Below are positions 32,482 through 41,555 of a stretch of DNA of 64,000 bases, one piece after another (positions within the stretch are counted from its first letter, which is position 1; each line of letters opens with the position of its first letter). Under the pieces are notes generated by a model, which saw nothing but the letters and a program-made list of their open reading frames with translations, was not told the origin of the DNA and ran no database searches. Position numbers and translations under genes: made by a program. Source of the stretch: Streptomyces curacoi (GTDB taxonomy: Bacteria; Actinomycetota; Actinomycetes; Streptomycetales; Streptomycetaceae); assembly GCF_001513975.1 (NCBI RefSeq), contig NZ_KQ947990.1, forward strand, positions 360,336 through 424,335, given 5' to 3'.

Positions 32482-33324
32482 TTACGGCAGCTCGAACCCG
32501 GGATCCATCCCGCCCAGCGCCTTGGTGCACAGGCAGTCCCGCTCCTCGTTCGCCGGCAGCGCGGCCACCGCGTCGAACAGCACCCCGCGCAGTCGGTCCA
32601 CGTTCGCGGCGAACACCCGCAGCACCTCGTCGTGCGAGACGCCCTCGCCGGTCTCGGCGCCCGCGTCGAGGTCGGTGACCAGCGTCATCGACGTGTAGCA
32701 GAGTTCGAGTTCACGGGCGAGCGCCGCCTCGGGGTGGCCGGTCATGCCCACCACCGACCAGCCCTGAGCCTGGTGCCACAACGATTCGGCACGGGTCGAG
32801 AAGCGGGGTCCCTCGACCACGACCAGCGTGCCGCCGTCCACCGGCTCCCAGTCCCGTCCCCGCGCCGCCTTCAGCGCGACGGCGCGCCCGGCGGGGCAGT
32901 ACGGGTCGGCCAGCGAGACGTGCACGACGTTCGGCACGGTGCCGTCGGGCAGCGGCAGCCCGTCGAAGTACGTGCCCACCCGGGACTTCGTACGGTCGAC
33001 CAGCTGGTCCGGCACCAGCAGGGTGCCCGGTCCGTACTCGGGACGCAGGCCGCCCACCGCGCACGGGCCCAGCACCTGGCGCGCGCCTACCGAGCGCAGC
33101 GCCCACAGGTTGGCCCGGTAGTTGATCCGGTGCGGCGGCAGATGGTGACCGCGTCCGTGCCGGGGCAGGAAGGCGACCCGCCGACCGGCTATCTCGCCGA
33201 GGAAGAGGGAGTCGCTGGGCGGCCCGTACGGGGTGTCCACCTGTACCTCGGTCACGTCGTCGAGGAAGGAGTAGAAGCCGGAGCCGCCGATCACGCCGAG
33301 TTCGACGTTCGCCTTGTTCGCCAT
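32482..33324 (-). CDS. mtnP: S-methyl-5'-thioadenosine phosphorylase
   Basis: 280 residues, PNP/MTAP family. Phosphate-binding GVIGGSGFY at the N-terminus (about 10-18), FLPRHGRGHHLPPHRINYRAN (about 52-72) and VVVEGPRFSTRAES with GMTGHPEAALARE for the nucleoside site. It cleaves methylthioadenosine (from polyamine or ACP-linked reactions) to adenine and methylthioribose-1-phosphate for methionine salvage. The Pro in MTGHPEAA-type loops varies between MTAP and PNP members, so a broader nucleoside range is possible. ATG 33324 with AGGG upstream. Confidence 0.9.
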   Translation of the reverse strand: MANKANVELGVIGGSGFYSFLDDVTEVQVDTPYGPPSDSLFLGEIAGRRVAFLPRHGRGHHLPPHRINYRANLWALRSVGARQVLGPCAVGGLRPEYGPGTLLVPDQLVDRTKSRVGTYFDGLPLPDGTVPNVVHVSLADPYCPAGRAVALKAARGRDWEPVDGGTLVVVEGPRFSTRAESLWHQAQGWSVVGMTGHPEAALARELELCYTSMTLVTDLDAGAETGEGVSHDEVLRVFAANVDRLRGVLFDAVAALPANEERDCLCTKALGGMDPGFELP

Positions 33325-33356
33325 GCCCGCACCCTAACCGCACCCGGCAGACGCCG

Positions 33357-33388
33357 AGGACCCCGTCGCCGGATGACGACAGGGTCCT
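33357..33388 (-). terminator. Terminator of the FmdB-like gene
   Basis: AGGACCC (33357-33363) pairs with GGGTCCT (33382-33388), extended inside by GTC/GAC, between the fmdB stop and the MTA phosphorylase start. Confidence 0.65.
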
Positions 33389-33406
33389 GTGAGAAAGCGG
33401 TGGGCC

Positions 33407-33724
33407 TTACGCGGCGGAGCTGCTGGAGGAGGTGCCCGCGCTCGACGACTTCGAGTCCGAGGACGACGAGGACGAAGACGACGAGGACGAGTCGGACGAG
33501 GAGGACGAAGACGACTTCGACGACGCCGGCGAGCTGCTCGACGAGGAGCCGCGGCTGTCGTTGCGGTAGAAGCCGGAGCCCTTGAAGACGATGCCGACCG
33601 CGGAGAACACCTTCTTGAGGCGGCCCTGGCAGCTGGGGCACTCGGTCAGGGCGTCGTCGGTGAACTTCTGCACCGCCTCGAGGCCCTCGCCGCACTCGGT
33701 GCACTGGTACTGGTAGGTGGGCAC
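33407..33724 (-). CDS. FmdB-family zinc-ribbon protein with poly-Ser tail
   Basis: 105 residues. MPTYQYQCTECGEGLEAVQ and LTECPSCQGRLKKVF give the CxxC...CxxC zinc ribbon of the FmdB family (putative regulatory proteins). After GSGFYRNDSRG the rest (about 60-105) is almost all Ser with a few Asp and Lys. GTG start 33724 with AGGAGG 7 bases upstream. A CIRCE element overlaps the ribosome site, so HrcA repression and heat-shock induction are expected, which I do not remember being described for this gene. Binding partner unknown. Confidence 0.88.
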   Translation of the reverse strand: MPTYQYQCTECGEGLEAVQKFTDDALTECPSCQGRLKKVFSAVGIVFKGSGFYRNDSRGSSSSSSPASSKSSSSSSSDSSSSSSSSSSSDSKSSSAGTSSSSSAA

Positions 33725-33734
33725 TGTCTTCCTC

Positions 33735-33761
33735 CTGGCACTCTCACTCGATGAGTGCTAA
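33735..33761 (-). promoter_or_regulatory. CIRCE element (HrcA operator)
   Basis: CTGGCACTC (33735-33743), 9 bases, GAGTGCTAA (33753-33761): the right arm is perfect and the left arm 7 of 9 against TTAGCACTC-N9-GAGTGCTAA. It is placed 11 bases before the fmdB-like start, touching its ribosome site, as in groE leaders. No chaperone gene is adjacent. Confidence 0.82.
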
Positions 33762-33791
33762 CGACGAACCATAGTGACGTATTCCAGCCGC

Positions 33792-35087
33792 TCAGTCCAC
33801 TGCTACCGGCACCCGGTGACCGACGCCACGTGCGACGGTACGGCCGCGGGGCCGCACCACCAGCCGCGAACGCAGCGCCACCAGGGTCACCAGGGCGAGC
33901 AGCGTGCCGCCCATCGGCACCAGGAACCCGGCGCCGCCCCAGAAGCGGTCCTCCAGCTGTCCGGCGACCGTGACGGCGGCGGCCTGGCCGAGCGCCACCG
34001 CACCCGTGAGCCAGGTGAAGGCCTCGGTGCGGGCGCCCTCCGGGACCAGGCCCTCGACCAGCGTGTAGCCGGTGATCAGCGCGGGCGCGATGCACATGCC
34101 GACGAGCAGACCGAGGCCGGCCAGGACGAGCACCGAGTGCGCGGCCCACAGGCCGGACGCGGCCAGCGCGAGGGCGGCGTATCCGAGGAGGAGCCGGCGC
34201 TGCGGCGCCGCCTTCCACGCGATGGCCCCGCAGACGACGCCGGAGAGCATGTTGCCCGCGGCGAAGGTGCCGTACAGGACGCCGTTCAGGCCGGGCTCGC
34301 CGATCGACTCGGTGAAGGCGGCCAGCGAGACCTGCATGCCGCCGAAGACGGAGCCGATGCCCAGGAAGGTCACGATCAGCACGCGCACCCCGGGGACGCG
34401 CAGCGCCGAAGCGGGCTCCACGCGCGCGTGCCCGCTGACGGCGACCGAAGGCTGGGTGCTCTTCTGCGCGGCGAACAGCAGACCGCCCAGCAGCGTGAGC
34501 GCGGCCTCGGTCACCAGGCCCGCGGCCGGGTCGACGGCGGTGCACAGCGCGGTGGCCAGCAGCGGCCCGACGACGAAGGTCAGCTCGTCCGTGACCGACT
34601 CGAAGGCCGCCGCCGTCGTCATCAGGGGCGAGCCCTGGAGCTTCACGCCCCAGCGGGCCCGCACCATGGGCCCGACCTGCGGCACCGAGGCGCCCGTCGG
34701 AACGGCCGCCACGAACAGCGCCCACAGGGGCGCGTCGGCCAGGGCGAGCGCCGTCAGGGTCAGACCCGACAGCGTGTGGATCAGCACTCCGGGGATCAGG
34801 ACGACGCGCTGGCCGTAGCGGTCGGCGAGGCGGCCGCTGTAGGGCGCGAACAGCGCCATGGAGACGCCGGTGACGGCCGCGGCGGCGCCCGCGGCGCCGT
34901 ACGAGCCGGTGGTGTGCTGCACGAGCAGCACGATGGAGATGGTCAGCATCGCGAACGGCTGACGCGCCGCGAAGCCGGGGAGCAGGAACGTCCAGGCGCC
35001 GCGGGTGCGCAGCAGCTGTCCGTATCCCGGGCGGGAGGAGGCCGACGAGTTCTTCGACTCCTTCGACGTGGTGACCGTGGCCGCCAC
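33792..35087 (-). CDS. MFS transporter (12 helices)
   Basis: 431 residues with loop motif APYSGRLADRYGQR between helices 2 and 3 and twelve hydrophobic segments. GTG 35087 with AAAGG 8 bases upstream; a Ser/Lys-rich N-terminus. Resembles streptomycete MFS proteins of sugar/drug type with no known substrate. The stop lies 30 bases from the CIRCE site of the next gene; whether both are one transcript is unclear. Confidence 0.88.
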   Translation of the reverse strand: MAATVTTSKESKNSSASSRPGYGQLLRTRGAWTFLLPGFAARQPFAMLTISIVLLVQHTTGSYGAAGAAAAVTGVSMALFAPYSGRLADRYGQRVVLIPGVLIHTLSGLTLTALALADAPLWALFVAAVPTGASVPQVGPMVRARWGVKLQGSPLMTTAAAFESVTDELTFVVGPLLATALCTAVDPAAGLVTEAALTLLGGLLFAAQKSTQPSVAVSGHARVEPASALRVPGVRVLIVTFLGIGSVFGGMQVSLAAFTESIGEPGLNGVLYGTFAAGNMLSGVVCGAIAWKAAPQRRLLLGYAALALAASGLWAAHSVLVLAGLGLLVGMCIAPALITGYTLVEGLVPEGARTEAFTWLTGAVALGQAAAVTVAGQLEDRFWGGAGFLVPMGGTLLALVTLVALRSRLVVRPRGRTVARGVGHRVPVAVD

Positions 35088-35332
35088 GGCCGTGCCTTTC
35101 TGCCGCCTGGTAGCGCGGCCCCTACGGGTGGGGAAGCGGCGCCGAGAGCTGTCCTCTTGCGCGTACTGCGGTAGATACCGGCGCCTGTAGCGGAGGCATC
35201 CCGGCCGCCATACGGTCGCGCCAGCTCTGCGTCAGGCAGAGTTGGTTTGATCTGGGGTGACACCTGCATAGTACAGGGAGCGCCCCCCATGATCCCTGTG
35301 AAAATGAGCACCCCGAAGTGCTCGGCCTGCGA

Positions 35333-36829
35333 TTAGATCGTCCCGTTCGTCCCCAGCCAGCCGGCCAGCTTGCCGCCGGCCCCGACCGCGCGCAGTCGGC
35401 GCTCGGCGGCGTCCCGCACCGGATCCGTGGCGACGACGAGCAGTTCGTCCCCGCGCCGCAGCACCGTCGTAGGCAGCGGAACGAAGGACTTTCCTTCACG
35501 GACGACGAGGGTGACGGCGGCTCCGGCGGGCAGCCGCAGCTCGTTGATCTCGACGCCGTGCATCTTGGAGCCCTCGGGGATCGCGAAGGACAGCAGATGC
35601 CCGCGCAGCCGCTCCAGGGGAGCCGACTCGATGCCGAGGTCGGCGGCCTCGGGCTCCTGGCCGAGGTTCAGCTTGCGGCCGAGCCAGGGCAGCGTCGGCC
35701 CCTGCACCAGGGTGTAGACGACGACCAGGACGAAGACGATGTTGAAGATGCGGCGGCTGTCCTCGACGCCGCCCACCATGGGGATCGTCGCCAGGATGAT
35801 GGGCACGGCGCCGCGCAGCCCGGCCCAGGACATCAGGGCCTGCTCGCGCCAGACCACGCGGAACGGCGTCAGACACACGACGACGCTCAGCGGGCGCGCC
35901 ACCATGGTCAGCACCAGGCCGATGACGAGCGCGGGCAGGATGTCGTCGCCCAGCTCATGCGGGGTGACCAGCAGCCCGAGCAGGACGAACATGCCGATCT
36001 GGGCGATCCAGCCGAGCCCGTCGGCGAACCCGCGGGTGGCGGGCCAGTGCGGCAGCTTGGCGTTGCCCATCACCATCGAGGCGAGGTACACCGCCAGAAA
36101 GCCGCTGCCGTGCGCCATCGCGCCCGCCGCGTACGCGGTGACGGCGATGGCCATGACGGCGATCGGGTAGAGACCGGAGGCGGGCAGCGCCACATGCCTG
36201 AGGCCCCAGGCGCCCAGCCAGCCGACCGCGATACCGATGGCCGCCCCGATGGCCAGCTCCAGCGCTATCTCGCCGAGCAGTACGTACCAGTGCTCGATCG
36301 GCCCGTGGTGGGAGAAGGCGACCACCATGATGACCACGGGGGCGTCGTTGAAGCCGGACTCCGCCTCCAGGGTGCCGGTCACGCGCGCGGGCAGGCGGAT
36401 CTTCCGCAGCACGGAGAAGACCGCGGCGGCGTCGGTCGAGGAGACGACCGCCCCGATGATGAGCGCCTGCCGCCACTCCAGCCCGACCAGGTAGTGCGCG
36501 GCCGTCGCGGTGACCCCGACGCTCACCGCGACCCCGGCCAGCGCCAGCACGGTGGCGGCCGGCAGGGCCGGCTTGATCTCCTTCCACTTCGTGCCCAGAC
36601 CGCCTTCGGCCAGGATCACGACCAGCGCCGCGTATCCGATGACCTGGGTCAGCTCCGCGTCGTCGAAGCGGATGCCGCCGATTCCGTCCTGGCCCATGAG
36701 CACGCCGATGCCCAGGTACACGAGCAGGCTGGGGAGCCCGCTGCGCGAGGAGATCCGGACCGCGGCGACGGCGACGAGCAGGACGAGCGAGCAGACGAGC
36801 AGGAGCTGGTTGAGGTCGTGGACAGTCAG
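35333..36829 (-). CDS. K+/H+ antiporter (CPA1, NhaP2-type) with TrkA_C domain
   Basis: 498 residues. Twelve to thirteen helices (about 5-395) with ND in EAESGFNDAPVVIMV, the ion-binding pair of CPA1 antiporters, and SWAGLRGAVPIILATIP. The C-terminal RCK-type TrkA_C domain (about 410-480: GVEINELRLPAGAAVTLVVREG) binds regulatory nucleotide. It exchanges potassium for protons to adjust pH and turgor. The CTG at 36829 is chosen because AGGGAAGGG lies 8 bases upstream; an in-frame GTG at 36859 has none. Confidence 0.9.
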   Translation of the reverse strand: MTVHDLNQLLLVCSLVLLVAVAAVRISSRSGLPSLLVYLGIGVLMGQDGIGGIRFDDAELTQVIGYAALVVILAEGGLGTKWKEIKPALPAATVLALAGVAVSVGVTATAAHYLVGLEWRQALIIGAVVSSTDAAAVFSVLRKIRLPARVTGTLEAESGFNDAPVVIMVVAFSHHGPIEHWYVLLGEIALELAIGAAIGIAVGWLGAWGLRHVALPASGLYPIAVMAIAVTAYAAGAMAHGSGFLAVYLASMVMGNAKLPHWPATRGFADGLGWIAQIGMFVLLGLLVTPHELGDDILPALVIGLVLTMVARPLSVVVCLTPFRVVWREQALMSWAGLRGAVPIILATIPMVGGVEDSRRIFNIVFVLVVVYTLVQGPTLPWLGRKLNLGQEPEAADLGIESAPLERLRGHLLSFAIPEGSKMHGVEINELRLPAGAAVTLVVREGKSFVPLPTTVLRRGDELLVVATDPVRDAAERRLRAVGAGGKLAGWLGTNGTI

Positions 36830-36919
36830 CGGCCGTTCCCTTCCCTGGCCCGCGCGCACGCGCGCGTGGGCTCACGTACATAGGACACGAAGTGGCGGTT
36901 CTCCGCACCCAACTACTTC

Positions 36920-36957
36920 GTTACCTTACCTAACTCTTGACGATTTCTTGACGCTTC
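36920..36957 (+). promoter_or_regulatory. 11-base-spaced direct repeats upstream of the amidase gene
   Basis: CTTGACGATTT (36936-36946) and CTTGACGCTTC (36947-36957) are tandem 11-mers, preceded by GTTACCTTACC (36920-36930). The 11-base period recalls PhoP boxes of Streptomyces, but the sequence match is loose. It lies in the divergent gap between antiporter and amidase, about 130 bases before the latter. Confidence 0.35.
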
Positions 36958-37087
36958 GCGGGGCATGATCGAACGTCCGTCCGTGCTGGTTCCCCACTCC
37001 GCGTCAAGCCCGACCGGGCCCTGCGCCTATGGTTGCTCCAGCACTCCAGGACCGCCTGCCGCTCGCGTTAGGACAGCAAGGACAGCG

Positions 37088-39856
37088 ATGCCCCCCAACA
37101 CCACCGCCTCCACGGGTCAGCAGCCCGGCAAGTCCGGCAGGAAGAAGGGGCGCAGAGCCCGTCTGATCGTCCTCCTCCTGGTGCTGGCCGTCATCGGAGG
37201 CGTCACCGGCGGAGCGTACTGGTCCATCAGCACCGTCCGTGCCTCCTTCCCGCAGACCAAGGGCTCGATCACGCTCGACGGCCTGTCCGGGCCCGTCGAC
37301 GTGCAGCGGGACGGCTACGGCATCCCGCAGATCTACGCCTCCTCCGACGAGGACCTGTTCATGGCGCAGGGCTACGTCCAGGCACAGGACCGGTTCTACG
37401 AGATGGACGTGCGCCGCCACATGACCTCCGGGCGCCTGTCGGAGATGTTCGGCAAGAGCCAGGTCGACAACGACGAGTTCCTGCGCACGCTCGGCTGGTC
37501 CCGCGTCGCGCAGCAGGAGTACGACAAGACGCTGTCGCCCTCGACCAAGAAGTACCTGCAGGCGTACGCCAAGGGAGTCAACGCCTACCTGGACGGCAAG
37601 GACGGCAAGGAGATCTCCCTGGAGTACGCGGCGCTCGGGTTCACCAACGACTACAAGCCGGAGAAGTGGACCCCGGTCGACTCGATCTCCTGGCTGAAGG
37701 CGATGGCCTGGGACCTGCGCGGCAACATGCAGGACGAGATCGACCGCGCCCTGATGACCAGCCGCCTCGGTCCCAAGGAGATCGCGGACCTGTACCCGCA
37801 GTACCCGTACGGCCGGAACAAGACGATCGTCCAGACGGGTCGCTACGACGAGATCACCAAGACGTTCGAGGGCTCCGCGTCGGCCGCGGGTTCGTCCGCC
37901 GGCGGGTCCACGGGCGGCACGGCGGGCACGGGCTCCGCCTCGGGCACCGCCGGCCTGCAGAGCCAGCTGGCGGGCCTGCAGAACGTCCTGGACGACCTCC
38001 CCACGGCCGTCGGCGTGAACGGCAACGGCATCGGCTCCAACTCCTGGGTGGTCCGCGGGAAGTACACCATCACCGGCAAGCCGCTGCTGGCCAACGACCC
38101 GCACCTGTCGGCCTCGCTGCCGTCCGTCTGGTACCAGATGGGCCTGCACTGCCGCTCGGTCTCCAGCACCTGCCAGTACGACGTCAGCGGCTACACCTTC
38201 GCGGGCATGCCCGGCGTGATCATCGGCCACAACCAGAACGTCGCCTGGGGCATGACCAACTCCGGCGTCGACGTCACCGACCTCTACCTGGAGAAGCTCT
38301 CCGGCGACGGCTACCTGTACGACGGCAGGACGGTGCCGTTCGCCACGCGCGAGGAGACCATCAAGGTCGCCGGCGGCGAGTCCAAGAAGATCGTCGTCCG
38401 GCAGACCAAGGACGGGATGCCCCTGCTCTCCGACCGCAGCACCGAGCTGGTGAAGGTCGGCAGGAAGGCCGCCGTCGACACCGCCGCCCCCGACCGCGGG
38501 GACGGCTACGCCATCGCGCTGCGCTGGACCGCGCTGAGCCCGGGCACGACCATGGACGCCGTCTTCGCCATGGACAGGGCGGCGAACTGGAGCGACTTCC
38601 GCGCCGCGGCGGCCCTGTTCGACGTGCCCTCGCAGAACCTGGTCTACGCCGACACCGAGGGCAACATCGGCTACACGCTGCCCGGAAAGATCCCCACGCG
38701 CGCGACGGGCTACGACGGCTCCGTCCCGGCGCCGGGCTGGGACTCCAGGTCCCGCTGGACCGGCTACATCGACGAGGACGAGCTGCCGTACGAGTACAAC
38801 CCCTCCCGCGGCTACATCGTCACCGCCAACCAGGCCGTGATCGACAAGGCCAAGTACCCCTACACGCTCACCACGGACTGGGGCTACGGCGCCCGCAGCC
38901 AGCGCATCACCGACCTGATCCAGTCGAAGATCGACGACGGCGGCAAGATCTCCACCGAGGACATGCGCCAGATGCAGCTCGACAACAGCAGCGAGATCGC
39001 CAAGCTGCTCGTGCCCAAGCTGCTGAAGATCGACATCGACGACAAGGACGTCCGGGACGCGCAGGAGCTCCTGGAGGGCTGGGACTACACCCAGGACGCC
39101 GACTCGGCGGCGGCGGCCTACTTCAACTCCGTCTGGCGCAACATCCTCAAGCTCGCCTTCGGCAACAAGCTGCCCAAGGAGCTGCGGGTCGAGGGCCAGT
39201 GCCTATGGGTGGAGAAGGCCGACACCACCGGTCCGGTGGACGAGGACGACAACAAGGTGCGCGAGTGCGGTGAGCGCGACGCCGACCAGGCGCAGCCCGA
39301 CGGCGGCGACCGCTGGTTCGAGGTCGTGCGCAGCCTCCTGGACGACGAGAAGAGCCACTGGTGGCAGACGCCGGAGTCGGTCACCCGCCCCGGTGCCGTC
39401 AACCGCGACCAGCTGTTCAAGCGCGCCATGATCGACGCCCGCTGGGAGCTGACCGCCAAGCTCGGCAAGGACATCGACACCTGGAGCTGGGGCCGGCTGC
39501 ACCGCCTGTTCCTGAAGAACCAGACGCTCGGCACCGAGGGACCCGGCTTCCTGCAGTACGTCCTCAACCGCGGCCCCTGGAAGCTCAGCGGCGGCGAAGC
39601 CACGGTCAACGCCACCGGCTGGAACGCCGCCGGCGGCTACGGCGTGGTCTGGGTGCCGTCGATGCGGATGGTGGTCAACCTCGGCGACCTCGACAAGTCG
39701 AAGTGGATCAACCTCACCGGCGCCTCCGGGCACGCCTACAGCGCCCACTACACCGACCAGACGGGCAAGTGGGCCGACGGCGAACTGCTCGACTGGTCCT
39801 TCTCGAAGGACGCGGTCGACAAGGGCACGAGCGACACCCTGGTGCTCAAGCCGTGA
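37088..39856 (+). CDS. Penicillin-acylase-family amidase, membrane-anchored
   Basis: 922 residues. Basic N-terminus then one hydrophobic anchor (about 28-48). Ntn-hydrolase S45 family: alpha chain with DGYGIPQIYASSDEDLFMAQGYVQAQDRF, a Gly/Ser-rich spacer (about 260-290), and auto-cleavage before Ser317 in GIGSNSW, which becomes the beta-chain nucleophile. Later NDPH and GHNQNVAWGMTNS line the active site. The family hydrolyses acyl amides such as acyl-homoserine lactones, cyclic lipopeptides or penicillins; the substrate here is unknown. ATG 37088 with AAGGA 6 bases upstream. A strong terminator follows. Confidence 0.92.
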   Translation: MPPNTTASTGQQPGKSGRKKGRRARLIVLLLVLAVIGGVTGGAYWSISTVRASFPQTKGSITLDGLSGPVDVQRDGYGIPQIYASSDEDLFMAQGYVQAQDRFYEMDVRRHMTSGRLSEMFGKSQVDNDEFLRTLGWSRVAQQEYDKTLSPSTKKYLQAYAKGVNAYLDGKDGKEISLEYAALGFTNDYKPEKWTPVDSISWLKAMAWDLRGNMQDEIDRALMTSRLGPKEIADLYPQYPYGRNKTIVQTGRYDEITKTFEGSASAAGSSAGGSTGGTAGTGSASGTAGLQSQLAGLQNVLDDLPTAVGVNGNGIGSNSWVVRGKYTITGKPLLANDPHLSASLPSVWYQMGLHCRSVSSTCQYDVSGYTFAGMPGVIIGHNQNVAWGMTNSGVDVTDLYLEKLSGDGYLYDGRTVPFATREETIKVAGGESKKIVVRQTKDGMPLLSDRSTELVKVGRKAAVDTAAPDRGDGYAIALRWTALSPGTTMDAVFAMDRAANWSDFRAAAALFDVPSQNLVYADTEGNIGYTLPGKIPTRATGYDGSVPAPGWDSRSRWTGYIDEDELPYEYNPSRGYIVTANQAVIDKAKYPYTLTTDWGYGARSQRITDLIQSKIDDGGKISTEDMRQMQLDNSSEIAKLLVPKLLKIDIDDKDVRDAQELLEGWDYTQDADSAAAAYFNSVWRNILKLAFGNKLPKELRVEGQCLWVEKADTTGPVDEDDNKVRECGERDADQAQPDGGDRWFEVVRSLLDDEKSHWWQTPESVTRPGAVNRDQLFKRAMIDARWELTAKLGKDIDTWSWGRLHRLFLKNQTLGTEGPGFLQYVLNRGPWKLSGGEATVNATGWNAAGGYGVVWVPSMRMVVNLGDLDKSKWINLTGASGHAYSAHYTDQTGKWADGELLDWSFSKDAVDKGTSDTLVLKP

Positions 39857-39884
39857 CCCGCTGACTGACGGCCAACGGCTGGAG

Positions 39885-39918
39885 AAAGGGCCCTCCACGC
39901 GTGCGTGGAGGGCCCTTT
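39885..39918. terminator. Bidirectional terminator
   Basis: Perfect 16-base arms 39885-39900 and 39903-39918 (AAAGGGCCCTCCACGC and its complement), ending with TTTCC. Lies between the convergent amidase and 5-FTHF cyclo-ligase genes. Confidence 0.92.
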
Positions 39919-39935
39919 CCCTGTGCGGACGGGGG

Positions 39936-40547
39936 TCAGGCGTCGCGGAACCGCCGTACGGCCGACGGCGTCACCACCGCGTGCACCGGACGGTCGTGCG
40001 GCTCCTCGGGGACGCGCTCGACGACCTCGGAGTCGTACAGCAGCACCACCAGCGCGGGACGGGCGCCCGCGCGTTCCAGACGGGCGAGGACACGGTCGTA
40101 CGACCCGCCACCGCGCCCCAGGCGCATCCCGCGCGCGTCGACCGCCAGACCGGGCAGCAGCACGACGTCGGCGTCGGTCACGGCGTCCGGGCCGAGGCGT
40201 TCGCCGGCGGGCTCGAAGAGCGCCATCTTCCCGCCGTGTTGGACACGGGCGAGTGAGTCCTCACCGGAGTACGCGCCCCAGTCGAGGTCGTTGTCGGGCA
40301 GGAGGGCGGGCAGCAGGACACGTACGCCCCGCGCGCGCAGCGCGTCGAGCAGCGCGAGCGTGCCGGGTTCGCTCCCCACGGAGACGTACGCCGCCACCGT
40401 GCGCGCGTGCGCCAGCTCGGGCAGCTCCAGTGCCCGCCCGGCCAGCGCGGCTGCCGATTCCCGCACGTCATCCGCCGTCAACCTGGCTCTCACCGCGAGG
40501 AACTCCCGCCGCAACATTCGCTTGTCAGGCTCGGCCGCAGGTCCCAT
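39936..40547 (-). CDS. 5-formyltetrahydrofolate cyclo-ligase
   Basis: 203 residues. KRMLRREFLAVRARL at the start, AAYVSVGSEPGTLALLDAL, and the signature VLLPGLAVDARGMRLGRGGGSYDRVLARL (ATP/folate binding). It converts 5-formyl-THF to 5,10-methenyl-THF with ATP, returning folate to the C1 pool. ATG 40547; a TTG at 40556 with GGGAG 4 bases upstream is equally possible. Divergent from galU, with palindrome CTCATATGAG between. This pairing is common in actinobacteria. Confidence 0.92.
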   Translation of the reverse strand: MGPAAEPDKRMLRREFLAVRARLTADDVRESAAALAGRALELPELAHARTVAAYVSVGSEPGTLALLDALRARGVRVLLPALLPDNDLDWGAYSGEDSLARVQHGGKMALFEPAGERLGPDAVTDADVVLLPGLAVDARGMRLGRGGGSYDRVLARLERAGARPALVVLLYDSEVVERVPEEPHDRPVHAVVTPSAVRRFRDA

Positions 40548-40582
40548 GTGACTCAAGTCGCTCCCGTACCCTTCCCAATGTG

Positions 40583-40592
40583 CTCATATGAG
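40583..40592. promoter_or_regulatory. Palindrome CTCATATGAG in the divergent galU region
   Basis: Perfect 10-base palindrome in the 101-base gap between the cyclo-ligase and galU starts. It probably overlaps promoter elements; no regulator is assigned. Confidence 0.4.
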
Positions 40593-40648
40593 AGCCAAAT
40601 AACCGGAGCCTCAGATTCCCTCCTAAGGCACCGGATAAGGTTGCGGAC

Positions 40649-41551
<903 letters not shown>

Positions 41552-41555
41552 CGAC

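Noticed and set aside
36860..37087. Riboswitch (c-di-AMP type) near the K+/H+ antiporter
   Set aside because: The leader is too short and lacks the conserved ydaO motifs; only palindromes and direct repeats are visible.
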